The position numbers and the translations under genes were made by a program. A DNA stretch of 64,000 nt from NCBI GenBank assembly GCA_910575495.1, contig CAJTFS010000002.1, forward strand, positions 310,001-374,000, in the 5' to 3' direction. This document shows, piece by piece, positions 46,241 to 54,819 of this stretch (position 1 is its first letter; each line of letters starts with the position of its first letter). Origin of the DNA: Bacteroidales bacterium. GTDB taxonomy: Bacteria > Bacteroidota > Bacteroidia > Bacteroidales > Rikenellaceae. Under the pieces are notes generated by a model, which saw only the letters and a program-made list of their open reading frames with translations, was not told the DNA's origin and ran no database searches.

Positions 46241-47254
46241 ATGGCAGAAAAAGCACAAACGAACCCGGACAAGCTGAAAGTCTTGAACGCGGTGATGGAG
46301 AAGATAGAGAAAGACTTCGGCAAGGGGTCGATCATGCGCATGAACAGCACCGAGGTGAACGACATACCGGTCATCCCGACGGGCTCGATCACGCTGGACA
46401 TGGCGCTCGGCGTGGGCGGATACCCCAAGGGCCGCGTCATCGAAATCTACGGCCCCGAATCGTCGGGTAAGACGACGCTGGCGATACACGCCATTGCCGA
46501 AGCGCAGAAAACGGGCGGCATAGCGGCCTTCATCGATGCGGAACACGCATTCGACAGCTTCTATGCCCAGAAACTGGGCGTCGACGTGGACAACCTGCTG
46601 ATCTCGCAGCCCGACAACGGCGAACAGGCGCTCGAAATCGCCGACTCGCTGATCCGCTCGAGCGCCATCGACATCATTGTGATCGACTCGGTGGCGGCGC
46701 TGACGCCCAAAGCCGAGATCGAAGGCGAGATGGGCGACTCGAAGATGGGCCTGCAGGCCCGCCTGATGTCGCAGGCGCTGCGCAAGCTGACGTCGAGCAT
46801 CGCCAAGACCAAGACGGTCTGCATCTTCATCAACCAGCTGCGCGACAAGATCGGCATCGTCTACGGCAATCCGGAGACGACGACGGGCGGCAACGCGCTG
46901 AAATTCTACGCCAGCGTCCGCATCGACATCCGCCGCATGTCGGTCATCAAGGACGGCGAGGAACAACTGGGCACCCGCACCAAGGTCAAAGTGGTGAAAA
47001 ACAAGGTGGCGCCCCCGTTCAAGCGTGCGGAATTCGACATCATGTTCGGCGAGGGCATCTCGAAGATCGGCGAGATCATCGACCTGGGAGTGGACTACGG
47101 AGTGCTCAAAAAAGCGGGCTCGTGGTTCTCCTACGGCGACAAAAAAATCGGCCAGGGACGCGATTCGGTCAAGGAATTGCTCAAGAACGATGCGGCACTG
47201 GCGGCGGAGATCGAAGAGAAGGTCCGCGACGCCATGAAGAACGCCAAGGAATAG
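46241..47254 (+). CDS. recA: Recombinase RecA
   Basis: The 337-residue recombinase has Walker [10 protein letters not shown] (71-79), Walker [13 protein letters not shown], loop L1 with [18 protein letters not shown], and loop L2 [17 protein letters not shown]. The start [15 protein letters not shown] is normal; the longer open frame to 46022 lies over the prxQ gene. It is followed 3 bases later by the (p)ppGpp enzyme. Confidence 0.98.
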   Translation: MAEKAQTNPDKLKVLNAVMEKIEKDFGKGSIMRMNSTEVNDIPVIPTGSITLDMALGVGGYPKGRVIEIYGPESSGKTTLAIHAIAEAQKTGGIAAFIDAEHAFDSFYAQKLGVDVDNLLISQPDNGEQALEIADSLIRSSAIDIIVIDSVAALTPKAEIEGEMGDSKMGLQARLMSQALRKLTSSIAKTKTVCIFINQLRDKIGIVYGNPETTTGGNALKFYASVRIDIRRMSVIKDGEEQLGTRTKVKVVKNKVAPPFKRAEFDIMFGEGISKIGEIIDLGVDYGVLKKAGSWFSYGDKKIGQGRDSVKELLKNDAALAAEIEEKVRDAMKNAKE

Positions 47255-47257
47255 CCT

Positions 47258-49477
47258 ATGGGATATACGGCCGAGGATGAAGCCCTGATCAAGGAAAAAT
47301 GGGAAGCCCTGCTGCTCTCCTGCACGAAGATCTGCAAGAACAGCGATGACTGGGATTTCATAAAACGCGCATTTTTCCTTGCCAAGGAAGCACACGAGGG
47401 GGTACGGCGCCGGAGCGGCGAACCGTATCTCCTGCATCCTATTGCCGTGGCGCAGATCGTGGTCGACGAAATCGGCCTGGGCGTCAAGTCGGTGGTGGCG
47501 GCGCTGCTGCACGATGTGGTGGAAGACACGGAATACACCGTGGAAGACATGCAGCGCATCTTCGGCGAGAAAATCGCCTCGATGGTCGACGGACTGACGA
47601 AGATGTCGGGCGTATTCAACGCCGACACCTCGGAACAGGCCGAATATTTCCGCAAGGTGCTGCTGACGCTCTCGGACGATGTGCGCGTAATCCTCATCAA
47701 GATTGCCGACCGCCTGCACAACATGCGCACGCTGGGGGCGATGCCCCTGAACAAGCAGATCAAGATCACGGGCGAGACGATCTATCTTTTCGCCCCGCTG
47801 GCATACCGTCTGGGGCTCTACTCGATCAAGAGCGAACTGGAAGACCTCTGCATGAAGTACCGCTTCCCGCAGCAATATGCCGAAATAACGCAGAAACTGC
47901 AGGAGAGCGAAGCCTCGCGCAAGGAATTCATCGACAAGTTCAACGCGCCGATCATGGCGGCGCTGAACCGCGACGACTTCAACTACGAAATCTCGGGCCG
48001 CGTAAAGAGCGTCTACTCTATATGGAGCAAGATGCAGCGCAAACAGATACCGTTCGAAGAGATCTACGACCTGTTCGCCATCCGCATCGTCTTCAAACCG
48101 CTGCCGTTTCCCTCAGAAAAGACGCAGTGCTGGCAGATATATTCGACCATCACGGACATCTACACGCCCAAGCCCGACCGGCTGCGCGACTGGATTTCGA
48201 TGCCCAAGGCCAACGGCTACGAAGCGCTCCACTCGACGGTAATGGGGCCCGACGGCATATGGGTGGAGGTGCAGATACGCACCCAACGCATGGAAGACAT
48301 CGCCGAACGCGGTTTTGCGGCCCACTGGAAATACAAACATGCCACCATCTCGCAGGACGAAGACGAATTCGACAAGTGGCTCAAGCAGATACGGGCGGCG
48401 CTGAACAGCCCGACGGAGAGCGCGGTGGACTTCCTCGACAACTTCAAGCTGTCGCTCTACACCTCCGAAATCGTGGTCTTCACCCCGAAAGGCGAATCGC
48501 GCAAGATGCCGTTCGGAGCCACGGCGCTGGATTTCGCCTACGAGATCCACTCGAAGATCGGCAACAAGGCCATCAGTGCCAAGATCAACCACAAGCTGGA
48601 GCCGATCACCACACAACTCAACAACGGCGACCAGATCGAGATCATCACGGCGGACAACGCGCGGCCCGAATCGGAATGGCTGGAAATCGTGACGACGAGC
48701 AAGGCCAAACAGGCGATCAAGAGCTTCCTGAAGCGCGAGAAACAGAACAACATCGAACGGGGCATGCAGCTGCTCGGCGACAAGATGAAGTCGCTGAATA
48801 TCAACCTCAGCGGCCGCATCCTGCAAAAGATGCTGCCGGCGTACAACTGCAACAACAAAGAAGAACTGTACAGCAAGATAGGCGCGGGAATCATCAAGCT
48901 CGACGACCTGGAGAAGATACTCAAAGTCAACTCGACGAGCAAGATACTCAAGTTCTGGACGCTTTTCATCCCCACGAAAAACAATGAGGAGAACGACGAC
49001 GGCACGACGGCCGAAACAGCCCCGGCGACCGACGCACCGATCTCGCCCGAACCGCAGTTCAAAATCGCCGAATGCTGCAAACCGATTCCGGGCGACAAGG
49101 TAGTGGGGTATCGCGATCCGGCGACCGGCGACATCATTGTCCACAAGGCCGCATGCGACGAACTCAACCGGCTGGCGGCCCAATACGGCAAAAACATCGT
49201 CAAGGAGGAGATCAAGTGGTCGCAGCACAAATCGATCTCCTATCTGGTGACGATCGGACTGCGCGGCATCGACCGCATGGGGCTGCTGCTGGACCTGGCC
49301 AAGGTGGTGAGCGACGATTTCAACATCAATATCCGCGAAGTGAACATCCACAGCCACGACGGTATTTTCGAGGGAGACGTGAGCCTCTATGTCAAGAATG
49401 CCGACAGCCTGAGTGCTGTTATGGATAAGCTGCGCAAGATCAAAGGGATAGAGAGCGTCAAGCGAAGTTTTTCTTGA
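47258..49477 (+). CDS. Bifunctional (p)ppGpp synthetase/hydrolase (RelA/SpoT homologue)
   Basis: The 739-residue protein has an intact HD hydrolase domain (AALLHDVVEDTE, His85-Asp86). The synthetase domain follows with GRVKSVYSIWSKMQRKQI, the ISMPKANGYEALHSTV segment and VEVQIRTQRMEDIAERG. Then come a TGS domain (VFTPKGESRKMPFGATALDFAYEIH) and a C-terminal ACT domain ending KIKGIESVKRSFS. The intact HD motif argues for a hydrolase-competent enzyme. The last codons and stop lie within the first unit of the 76-bp tandem array. Confidence 0.95.
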   Translation: MGYTAEDEALIKEKWEALLLSCTKICKNSDDWDFIKRAFFLAKEAHEGVRRRSGEPYLLHPIAVAQIVVDEIGLGVKSVVAALLHDVVEDTEYTVEDMQRIFGEKIASMVDGLTKMSGVFNADTSEQAEYFRKVLLTLSDDVRVILIKIADRLHNMRTLGAMPLNKQIKITGETIYLFAPLAYRLGLYSIKSELEDLCMKYRFPQQYAEITQKLQESEASRKEFIDKFNAPIMAALNRDDFNYEISGRVKSVYSIWSKMQRKQIPFEEIYDLFAIRIVFKPLPFPSEKTQCWQIYSTITDIYTPKPDRLRDWISMPKANGYEALHSTVMGPDGIWVEVQIRTQRMEDIAERGFAAHWKYKHATISQDEDEFDKWLKQIRAALNSPTESAVDFLDNFKLSLYTSEIVVFTPKGESRKMPFGATALDFAYEIHSKIGNKAISAKINHKLEPITTQLNNGDQIEIITADNARPESEWLEIVTTSKAKQAIKSFLKREKQNNIERGMQLLGDKMKSLNINLSGRILQKMLPAYNCNNKEELYSKIGAGIIKLDDLEKILKVNSTSKILKFWTLFIPTKNNEENDDGTTAETAPATDAPISPEPQFKIAECCKPIPGDKVVGYRDPATGDIIVHKAACDELNRLAAQYGKNIVKEEIKWSQHKSISYLVTIGLRGIDRMGLLLDLAKVVSDDFNINIREVNIHSHDGIFEGDVSLYVKNADSLSAVMDKLRKIKGIESVKRSFS

Positions 49478-49905
49478 GCCGAGGGCACAGCTGGACTTGT
49501 TCGAGATATGCCGAGGCGGGAAAAACTCCATGAAAAAATGAAGTTTTTCTTGAGCCGAGGGCACAGCTGGACTTGTTCGAGATATGCCGAGGCGGGAAAA
49601 ACTCCATGAAAAAATGAAGTTTTTCTTGAGCCGAGGGCACAGCCGGACCCGTTCGAGATATGCCGAGGCGGGAAAAACTCCATGAAAAAATGAAGTTTTT
49701 CTTGAGCCGAGGGCACAGCCGGACCTGTTCGAGATATGCCGAGGCGGGAAAAACTCCATGAAAAAATGAAGTTTTTCTTGAGCCGAGGGCACAGCCGGAC
49801 CTGTTCGAGATGTGCCGAGGCGGGAAAGACGGCACGATAATGAAGTGTTTCTGAACCGCAACTTGAAACGGACGAAGCAGCCAAGGGTGGCGGAGATCAG
49901 ATATG
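49464..49905. repeat. 76-bp tandem array beginning inside the RelA/SpoT gene
   Basis: Units start at 49464, 49540, 49616, 49692 and 49768 (exact 76-base spacing), with degenerate starts at 49842 and 49905. Each unit contains CTTGAGCCGAGGGCACAG, a GGAC..GTTC hairpin, GCCGAGGCGGGAAAAA, and an AAAAACTCCAT / ATGAAGTTTTT inverted repeat. It is related to the element at 33271-33330. Confidence 0.92.
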
Positions 49906-50022
49906 AAGTGTTTCTTGCACCAACTTGCGATAACACCTTAATTGCGAGCGGATTTATTGCAGATTCGCCCCATATGAAAGCGAGAAAAAAACACAAAACA
50001 AGAACCTTAACTGCTACGCGAA

Positions 50023-50376
50023 ATGACAGGCATATTGGTTAGTGCTCTATTCATCTATTTGATGATCAGAAGCATCGGATGGGCCATCAAGGCAAGCAAC
50101 CGCAAGATCGAAGCTCAGCGGCGGCAACTGAAACACGTCATGGAGTCGGCCGAAGCAGGGCTATCAGAGCCTGCGAAAGCACAGCCGCACAAAAAGAACA
50201 AACCCAAGAAAACGACCGTACGTGCAGCTCAACCGGCTGTTATGCAGGGAAATCGCATCCAAAATACGGCAACCGGGACCGATGAGGTCTCCGCAGAACT
50301 TGAAACGAACGAAAACTTCGACTTGCGGAAAGCGGTCATCATGGCTGAAATACTGAAACCGAAGTACGAAGAATAG
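50023..50376 (+). CDS. Small membrane-anchored hypothetical protein
   Basis: The 117-residue protein begins with one membrane helix (ILVSALFIYLMIRSIGWAI), then a basic helix and a Lys-rich linker. It ends FDLRKAVIMAEILKPKYEE, a C-terminal motif I have seen in other Bacteroidetes proteins of unknown function. The gene is AT-richer than the core genes. No promoter was identified. Confidence 0.65.
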   Translation: MTGILVSALFIYLMIRSIGWAIKASNRKIEAQRRQLKHVMESAEAGLSEPAKAQPHKKNKPKKTTVRAAQPAVMQGNRIQNTATGTDEVSAELETNENFDLRKAVIMAEILKPKYEE

Positions 50377-50929
50377 CGCGGCTGCGGGATCAGCCGGCCG
50401 CGAACGCTTGTTCGGCCCCCTCCAGGCAAGCCGAGAGGCTCTCAATACGACAAAAGTACCGGAATCACCTCGAAAATAAGCCCGAAGTCATCCGAAGAGC
50501 GCCGCAGGGCATTTGTCAGACATGCAACCAATATTGGCTGACATCGCATTTTTCGTGAACCCAATATCGCCGACAGGCTTTGTAGAGCGCTATCACGACA
50601 AGCAGCCGTGTTCGCCCCCAAAATCCATCGTTTGCCGGAAAAAGCCATAATACATGTCTCTGACATCGAAACACGGAACGGGGCCCGGCAAACAACGATT
50701 TGCGATATCACAGGCTGCTAACGATGGGTTTTAGCGAAATACCGGAATAACAGGGCTGAACAACGAGAAGCAGGCGCGTTCGAAAGAAATATACTACGAC
50801 ATCAAACGGTTCAACAAACACTTCATTATCGCGTAGTCTTTCCCACCCACAGCACGGCTTGGCTAACTCCGTTCGGATCACAACACTGAAATCGGATAAA
50901 CAACATACAAATCAATTAAAACGAAAAAC
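50377..50929. other. Intergenic region without a supported gene
   Basis: An 89-codon minus-strand frame (50442-50711) lacks protein character. One inverted repeat TGTCAG (50514-50519) / CTGACA (50538-50543) brackets a CAATATTG palindrome; I cannot assign a role. Confidence 0.45.
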
Positions 50930-51322
50930 ATGGCATCCATCTTTTCACGCATCATTGCCGGCGAGATACCCTCGTACAAGGTCGCCGAAAATGACGATTT
51001 CTACGCATTTCTCGACATCAATCCACTGACAGAAGGACACACGCTGGTAGTCCCCAAACAGGAAGTCGACTACCTGTTCGACCTCGACGACCGCACCCTT
51101 GCGGAGATGATGATCTTCGCCAAAAGGGTAGCCGTAAAAATCAAACGTGAAATAGCGTGTAAAAGGGTGGCAGTCGTGGTTCTGGGGCTCGAAGTTCCGC
51201 ATGCGCATATCCATCTGATCCCCATTCAGAGCGAAAACGACGTCGATTTCCGCCGCGAAAAGCTCCATTTTACGCCGGAAGAGTTCCGGAAGATCGCAGC
51301 CAAACTATCGGAGCAGGAATAA
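50930..51322 (+). CDS. HIT-family nucleotide-binding protein
   Basis: The 130-residue protein has the histidine triad HAHIHLIP (91-98) and the start SIFSRIIAGEIPSYKVAE typical of the Hint/HinT branch, which hydrolyses nucleoside phosphoramidates. Length is slightly above E. coli HinT because of the C-terminal helix. It stands alone at the left border of the AT-rich accessory region. Confidence 0.92.
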   Translation: MASIFSRIIAGEIPSYKVAENDDFYAFLDINPLTEGHTLVVPKQEVDYLFDLDDRTLAEMMIFAKRVAVKIKREIACKRVAVVVLGLEVPHAHIHLIPIQSENDVDFRREKLHFTPEEFRKIAAKLSEQE

Positions 51323-51922
51323 GGATCGATTAATAATACTCTGATTTTCAAAGCGTAGGGCAGTTTTAAACACCCTGCGCTTTTATTATTTAACATAATA
51401 TATGCGAAAATCGAGAGCTAATAAGAAAAGTTCGTGCCGTAGGGAATAATACCGGAAAATCGACTGAAAAATCAGCTGGAAGGGTAGTATTATTACAATT
51501 GTAAACACTAAATCGGTCGTTAATTTTTATTTGTAATTACAATTGTAACACCAATCAATTGTTTAGGATTGTTAATAGATACAAGTGTAAACAAAATAAG
51601 CAGGCGCCGTAAACACCCTTCCCGCAGACACAGAGGTAATGTTAAATTATTATATTTCGCGAATAATAAACGCTAAATATCAGCTACTTATAGACTTTAT
51701 ATCAAGTAAAATACCATAGATAAAACTACGGGGCTGTGCATTTCCATCAAATGGAGCATAGCAGACACTTTCACAACGATAACTGCTCGCATTTCAGCTT
51801 GTACCGGAATTTAAATCAAGTAAATTCTACCTAAACACCGACTCGGAGATTTAACCATAAAAATAAAGTTACACTTGTAAAAGTTATCGACATCTATTAA
51901 CATTTTGCAAATGGCAATTTTC
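51323..51922. other. AT-rich regulatory region with no gene
   Basis: About 600 bases drop sharply in GC and contain no credible frame. They hold the operator-like palindromes listed separately, a hairpin at 51733-51762 (GCTGTGC...TCCAT CAA ATGGA...GCATAGC), a direct repeat ATCAAGTAAA (near 51700 and 51814), and ATTATTTAACATAAT at 51385-51399, whose exact reverse complement is at 55651-55665. Confidence 0.6.
51493..51880. promoter_or_regulatory. Four 12-bp operator-like palindromes
   Basis: TTACAATTGTAA occurs at 51493-51504 and 51537-51548, ATACAAGTGTAA at 51579-51590 and TTACACTTGTAA at 51869-51880. All share TACA-N2-TGTA arms, and the last two are near-reverse complements of each other. 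Their clustering upstream of the HTH gene suggests binding sites for its product. Confidence 0.7.
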
Positions 51923-51956
51923 TTGCTTTACAAAAGAAAAGTTTTTATATTTGTAA
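51923..51956 (+). promoter_or_regulatory. Promoter of the HTH regulator with overlapping operator
   Basis: TTG at 51923-51925, a 20-base spacer and TATATTTG at 51946-51953 are a full consensus match. TTACAAA (51928-51934) and TTTGTAA (51950-51956) form an inverted repeat across the promoter with the same half-site as the upstream palindromes, suggesting autoregulation. Confidence 0.75.
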
Positions 51957-51968
51957 AAAATTACGTCG

Positions 51969-52457
51969 ATGAAAGAGAAATTGCTTGCTCTGATGCAAAA
52001 CGAGGGTTTGAAGCCGAGCCGACTTGCCGAAATGCTCGACGTCAACCCGGCGGGCATCTCCCATATTTTGAACGGACGCAACAAACCCGGATTCGACTTT
52101 CTTCAAAAGATTCTACGACGTTTTCCCAGAATCAGCCCGGACTGGTTGCTGCTCGATTCCGGTCCGATGTATCGCGACACGGAAGCGTCCCCCTTGACGA
52201 TGCCCGCGGATCAAACGCCGCAACCGCAGACCGGCAACGCCGGAGAACACCAACCGGCCGGAACAACCGGCGATCTCTTCACCGCCCGGCAATCGACCGA
52301 CTCGGCAAACGTGCCGCCGACGGCAACTCCGGGTTCACCCGCTGCGCCCATCGAGTCATTCATGCCCAAAATCCCGAATCGGGCTGCGGCCGTAAAGCGG
52401 GTCGTCATTTTTTATGACGACAATTCGTTCGAAGCATACTTCCCCACAGTCCGCTGA
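51969..52457 (+). CDS. Helix-turn-helix (Cro/CI-type) regulator
   Basis: The 162-residue protein has an N-terminal lambda-repressor-like HTH (LAEMLDVNPAGISHILNGRNKPGFDFLQKI, split over about 20-49). A Pro/Thr/Gln-rich linker (about 75-135) follows, then a short conserved C-terminal segment KRVVIFYDDNSFEAYFPTVR. The layout matches a Bacteroidetes HTH group of unknown physiological role. Its own promoter carries half-sites like those at 51493-51880, so self-repression is likely. It faces the minus-strand cluster at 52891-55601. Confidence 0.83.
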   Translation: MKEKLLALMQNEGLKPSRLAEMLDVNPAGISHILNGRNKPGFDFLQKILRRFPRISPDWLLLDSGPMYRDTEASPLTMPADQTPQPQTGNAGEHQPAGTTGDLFTARQSTDSANVPPTATPGSPAAPIESFMPKIPNRAAAVKRVVIFYDDNSFEAYFPTVR

Positions 52458-52499
52458 TTTCGGCCGGGAGATCGGGCCGGCCGAAATAACGCACTCTCC

Positions 52500-52890
52500 G
52501 GAAGTTCATTTTCACTTTCGGGGAGCATTCGGGCGCACTTAAATAGACCGATGTCCGATGGAGCTGAATATTTCCTCGCCGGGCAATCGCCGCCCCAGGC
52601 CGGCCGAAGCCGCGGAGGAGAGCGAAGCGGTCCGCGGCGCGCCGGACGGGAGAGCGTGCGCCCGGCAAGGAGCACCGCTGAGGGTGGGAGTACGGGGCAA
52701 GGGAGCGCGGAAATGGCCGGCCGCTCCTTTCGATTTGCGCCTGCGGCGATACGGCTACGGCCGGCTCCGCGCCGCAGACCGGCGAATGCCGAGCCAAGCG
52801 AGCCCGCAGGGGCGTAAGTCCGCAGATGACAGCCAGGCCGGGCCGTTGCCATCGCGCCCGGGCCTGGTTGGCACCACACAAGCCGGCTTT
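52500..52890. other. GC-rich non-coding block 1
   Basis: About 390 bases rise to very high GC with many short inverted repeats (for example GGCCGGCC and TCCGCGGCGCGCCGGA). Frames through it read Arg/Pro/Ala-rich and do not look like proteins. It separates the HTH gene from the frameshifted gene on the opposite strand. Confidence 0.6.
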
Positions 52891-53105
52891 TCATTCGTCG
52901 TCCGGGTCAATGATTTCGCGCCAAGGTTGGGCGTCGTCGTATTCGATTGCTTCAAGCGTGGAAACATCGATGATAACTTCGTACCGGCCGGCGGCGAGGC
53001 ATTCCATTTCCGATACATGGTTATGGCCATGCCGTCACAGAGTCGGATCTGCACGTCTTCGACTTTCCGGCGTTTGGCCCATTCATAGAGTTCTTTGGGT
53101 GTCAT
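52891..53105 (-). pseudogene. Frameshifted paralogue of the 54409-54819 gene
   Basis: The start MTPKELYEWAKRRKVEDVQIRLCDGMAIT aligns with ...VQDLYAYAKQHKLLDARIRICDGMAVS of the gene at 54409-54819. After about 11 further codons the homology continues in a different frame as GRYEVIIDVSTLEAIEYDD, matching GRYEIVIDVSALEPIDYDE, and ends at a stop at 52893-52891. The gap is 35 bases where the paralogue has 36, so one base is missing near 52980-53015. It may be a pseudogene, a sequencing error or, less likely, programmed frameshifting. Confidence 0.72.
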
Positions 53106-53419
53106 GGCGTTATTCGTGTTTAAAGGTTATGCCGTTGCCAACGGTAAGCGGGTGCATCTCCATAATGATTCGTATGGTCCGGTGGTCTATCGATTCATAG
53201 CGGGCGGTTGAATCGGTCGGTGTAATAGCGGTGCATTGCTTCGGGGATCGCATAACTATGCTCAGTTACGGTTGTAACATTTACGGTTGTAACATTTTTA
53301 GCGTCAATACATTATCAATACAGTACAAAGGTATGAAGAAACAATATTAACATTATTGCTGAAACTTAGACACTTACGTATAATTTAAGATACGAAAAAA
53401 AGTTGAATCTAAATACCAA
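53106..53419 (-). promoter_or_regulatory. Upstream region of the frameshifted gene with paired palindromes
   Basis: TTACGGTTGTAA occurs twice (53266-53277 and 53281-53292, 15 bases apart) and shares TTAC-N4-GTAA arms with the palindromes beside the HTH gene. A minus-strand TACCTTTG (53333-53326) fits the -7 consensus, which would place the palindromes in the leader. AATATTAACATTAT at 53343-53356 recurs upstream of the gene at 55601. Confidence 0.6.
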
Positions 53420-53779
53420 TTAAGGGTGCAGCTCGACGCACCAACCGTAACGAAATCCTCGTCGTTTGACATCTTTGTGGACGAATCCGACAATGCCGGG
53501 CACGTACTCCACCGGCATAGTATTGGCCGCAGAGAATCCCGATTTTGTGGCGGAGACGAGCACCCGCAAGATTTTCCGACGCATGACGGAATAGGACCCG
53601 ACGCCACCGGTCCACCGTACCCGTAACCATTGCGGAGTAAATCCGGCGGCTTTGAGGATTTCGAGGGTGGCATCGTTGGATTTGCCGTAACGGTCGGTGA
53701 GGATGTTTTGCAAGGCTTCGAGTTGTTGGGCCTGCCAGGTGGTAGGCTCGTAATTACAGCTGTTCAATTTTTGAATCAT
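53420..53779 (-). CDS. Hypothetical protein of accessory cluster
   Basis: From ATG 53779 (MIQKLNSCNYEPTTWQAQQLEAL) the product is 119 residues. It starts with a helical region around LTDRYGKSNDATLEILKAAGFTP that could be a small DNA-binding or ubiquitin-associated-like fold, followed by a basic stretch. I do not recognise the family. A TACATTTG box (53794-53787) lies 7 bases upstream of the ATG. The open frame continues upstream to 54451 only because the GC-rich block lacks stops. Confidence 0.6.
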   Translation of the reverse strand: MIQKLNSCNYEPTTWQAQQLEALQNILTDRYGKSNDATLEILKAAGFTPQWLRVRWTGGVGSYSVMRRKILRVLVSATKSGFSAANTMPVEYVPGIVGFVHKDVKRRGFRYGWCVELHP

Positions 53780-53829
53780 AGTGCAACAAATGTAAAAAGG
53801 TTGAATACAAATACCGAATAAATACCAAA

Positions 53830-54400
53830 ACGCACGGGGGCGGTCGGACACGAGAGGGGAGGCCGGACCAGCCGGGAGGGCTGCACCGCGGAGCGGAGCA
53901 CGGCCGCGGGGAGGGGGAGACCGAGGGGGAGGGGCGGCAGCCCCACCCCCGCGCGAGCGCCGAGCGCGAAGCGGAGGCGGGCCGCCCCGACGAGGCCAGG
54001 CCGCAAGGGCGGCCGAGGAGGAGCCAGCGTAGGCCCGGCGCGTGGGCCGGGAGGCCCAGCAAGGGCCGGGCCGTAGCGCGGCCCGCCGGAGGCGAGGCGC
54101 ACAAGATATAGCGAGACGGAGGGAGCCGGCCGCGCAGGGGGACGGCGACCGACGGCGAGGCCGAGGGAGAAGCGGCCCACGCAAGGCGACGCAAGCGGCG
54201 CGAGGAACGCAGCGCCGCGACAGGAGCCGCGCAGGGAGGCCGCGCCGACCGAGCACCGCTTCGGGTTGGGTGGGTAGTCCGTCAACCGTGCGGGCTCCTA
54301 CTTCGGAGCACAGGGGCTGGAACATATCGGGGCGCGGCGACCGCCGGGGGGCCCACAACACGGCCCAGGCGAGGCGCCGGCAGCCGCTTTCCACCTCCGT
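53830..54400. other. GC-rich non-coding block 2
   Basis: Nearly 570 bases of extreme GC and strong G-over-C bias on the plus strand, with many overlapping inverted repeats (GGCCGGG, CCGCGGAGCGG, GGCGGCCG). No frame on either strand looks like a protein. It shares GAGCACCGCT and a G-rich tail with block 1 at 52500-52890. Flanking genes are far lower in GC. Confidence 0.65.
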
Positions 54401-54408
54401 TGGTCGCA

Positions 54409-54819
54409 TCATCGCCGGCGTTTGTAAGGACCATACCCGTAAATCGCCCACGGCAGTTCATCGGCAGGCGTTTGTTCGGTAATCTTCGCCTTGATGACCT
54501 GCGAATCCTTGGCGTTACGGCGGGCTTGACTGCGCCGTATGTATTCGGCACGAGCCTTGGCAATATGCCGACATGCGGCGTCGATTTCGAGGTCAACATC
54601 ATACTGCGGCACGGCCCAGGTGTCCAGCTCGTCGTAGTCGATAGGTTCGAGGGCCGACACGTCGATGACGATTTCGTAGCGGCCCTTACCGACGGAGCGC
54701 GGGTTGGGATAGTAGCTTACGGCCATGCCGTCGCAGATGCGGATGCGAGCATCAAGCAGCTTGTGTTGTTTGGCGTAGGCGTAGAGGTCTTGCACCGTGA
54801 TGTATTCGGGTTGTTTCAT
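54409..54819 (-). CDS. Hypothetical protein, paralogue of the frameshifted gene
   Basis: The 136-residue protein has an N-terminal domain (EYITVQDLYAYAKQHKLLDARIRICDGMAVS) and a strand-rich middle (GRYEIVIDVSALEPIDYDELD), then a basic C-terminus (YIRRSQARRNAKDSQVIKAKITEQ...). I do not recognise a function. Its start overlaps the upstream stop by 4 bases (ATGA), so it is translationally coupled to the 261-residue protein. Confidence 0.7.
   Translation of the reverse strand: MKQPEYITVQDLYAYAKQHKLLDARIRICDGMAVSYYPNPRSVGKGRYEIVIDVSALEPIDYDELDTWAVPQYDVDLEIDAACRHIAKARAEYIRRSQARRNAKDSQVIKAKITEQTPADELPWAIYGYGPYKRRR

Noticed and set aside
48113..49996. A 627-codon minus-strand frame opposite the RelA/SpoT gene
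   Set aside because: It lies antisense to a strongly supported gene and its downstream part is the 76-bp array translated; composition is not protein-like.
50442..50711. An 89-codon minus-strand frame before the HIT gene
   Set aside because: No promoter, no family resemblance and no codon bias.
53420..54451. A 343-codon reading of the minus-strand gene that includes GC-rich block 2
   Set aside because: The first two thirds are Arg/Pro/Ala-rich without features; the ATG at 53779 lies just after a -7 box.
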